Source: Deltaproteobacteria bacterium
GTDB taxonomy: Bacteria > Desulfobacterota > DSM-4660 > Desulfatiglandales > HGW-15
Direction: 5' to 3'
Length of the DNA: 32,578 nucleotides
Assembly (NCBI GenBank): GCA_016932235.1
Contig: JAFGDF010000218.1
Coordinates: 1 to 32,578 of the forward strand
Within the stretch, counting starts at the first letter, position 1. The number at the start of each line of letters is the position of its first letter. Of this stretch, positions 32,492 to 32,578 are shown one piece after another. The position numbers and the translations under genes are program-made. The notes below the pieces were generated by a model. It saw only the letters and a list, made by a program, of their open reading frames with translations. It ran no database searches and was not told the DNA's origin.

Positions 32492-32578
32492 CCAAAATCC
32501 ACCATCAAATCTAAGACAATATAGTAATGGTGCTGGATTTTGGCATAACCCTGGCCACCAGCGAGGTGCTAGATGCAA
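32492..32578 (-). repeat. Dispersed repeat element, copy 3 (cut by the window edge)
   Basis: Begins with the 52-bp module (32492-32543; CCAAAATCCA ... TGGATTTTGG) and continues CATAACCCTGGCCACCAGCG, matching the reverse complement of copy 2 (22968-23019 and then 22967 downwards) almost base for base. It therefore lies in the opposite orientation to copies 1 and 2 and continues past the window. It sits just upstream of the glycosyltransferase gene. Confidence 0.7.

Overview
The window looks like chromosome from a Gram-negative bacterium of moderate GC content, most likely a deltaproteobacterium in the broad sense (Desulfobacterota/Syntrophales-like). This rests on the order ftsE-ftsX-envC-ctpA-divergent polysaccharide deacetylase, a complete Mla lipid-transport operon, a TolC-family outer-membrane protein, DnaJ with CbpM, and the general look of the 16S fragment. 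The species is not resolvable by eye.

Layout. (1) 1-881: the 5' third of a 16S rRNA gene on the minus strand, with a boxA and four tandem promoters, each with a perfect TTGACA and a 17-bp spacer. (2) 882-9297, all minus strand: tolC-like gene, ftsE, ftsX, envC, ctpA, divergent polysaccharide deacetylase and a DegT-type sugar aminotransferase. This is an envelope and cell-division cluster that runs straight into the rRNA promoters. Its spacers are peppered with a REP-like palindrome, two copies of which supply the stop codon of the gene they follow. (3) 9298-10100: a composite repeat and a terminator. (4) 10101-13196, minus strand: a RadC-like HhH protein coupled to a DNA methyltransferase that carries a possible nuclease-like C-terminal domain. 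Both genes are interrupted, one by an in-frame TAA and the other by a frameshift at a TA repeat. (5) 13475-21664: HtrA protease, a small Cys-containing coiled-coil protein, an MBL hydrolase, a LysR regulator with a HesA/ThiF-type E1-like enzyme, an alkylsulfatase-like MBL protein, an MscS channel and a CorA transporter. (6) 21665-23190: a compositionally foreign SAM methyltransferase with an attC-like motif at its stop, strong palindromes and a second copy of the dispersed repeat. (7) 23191-28982: mlaE-mlaF-mlaD-mlaC, dnaJ, a SPOR-NlpC/P60 lipoprotein and convergent cbpM. (8) 29198-32578: a LapA-type membrane protein, a possible MarC remnant, glgC, a GT81-like glycosyltransferase convergent with it, and the start of a third repeat copy at the edge.

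The most notable observation is MlaF. Its ABC ATPase domain is followed by a GGDEF-type domain whose active site is degenerate (GMDKI), but whose RxxD inhibitory-site motif is kept at exactly the canonical spacing. This suggests a phospholipid transporter whose ATPase senses cyclic di-GMP. The interrupted RadC-like/methyltransferase locus is the second candidate for an unusual system.
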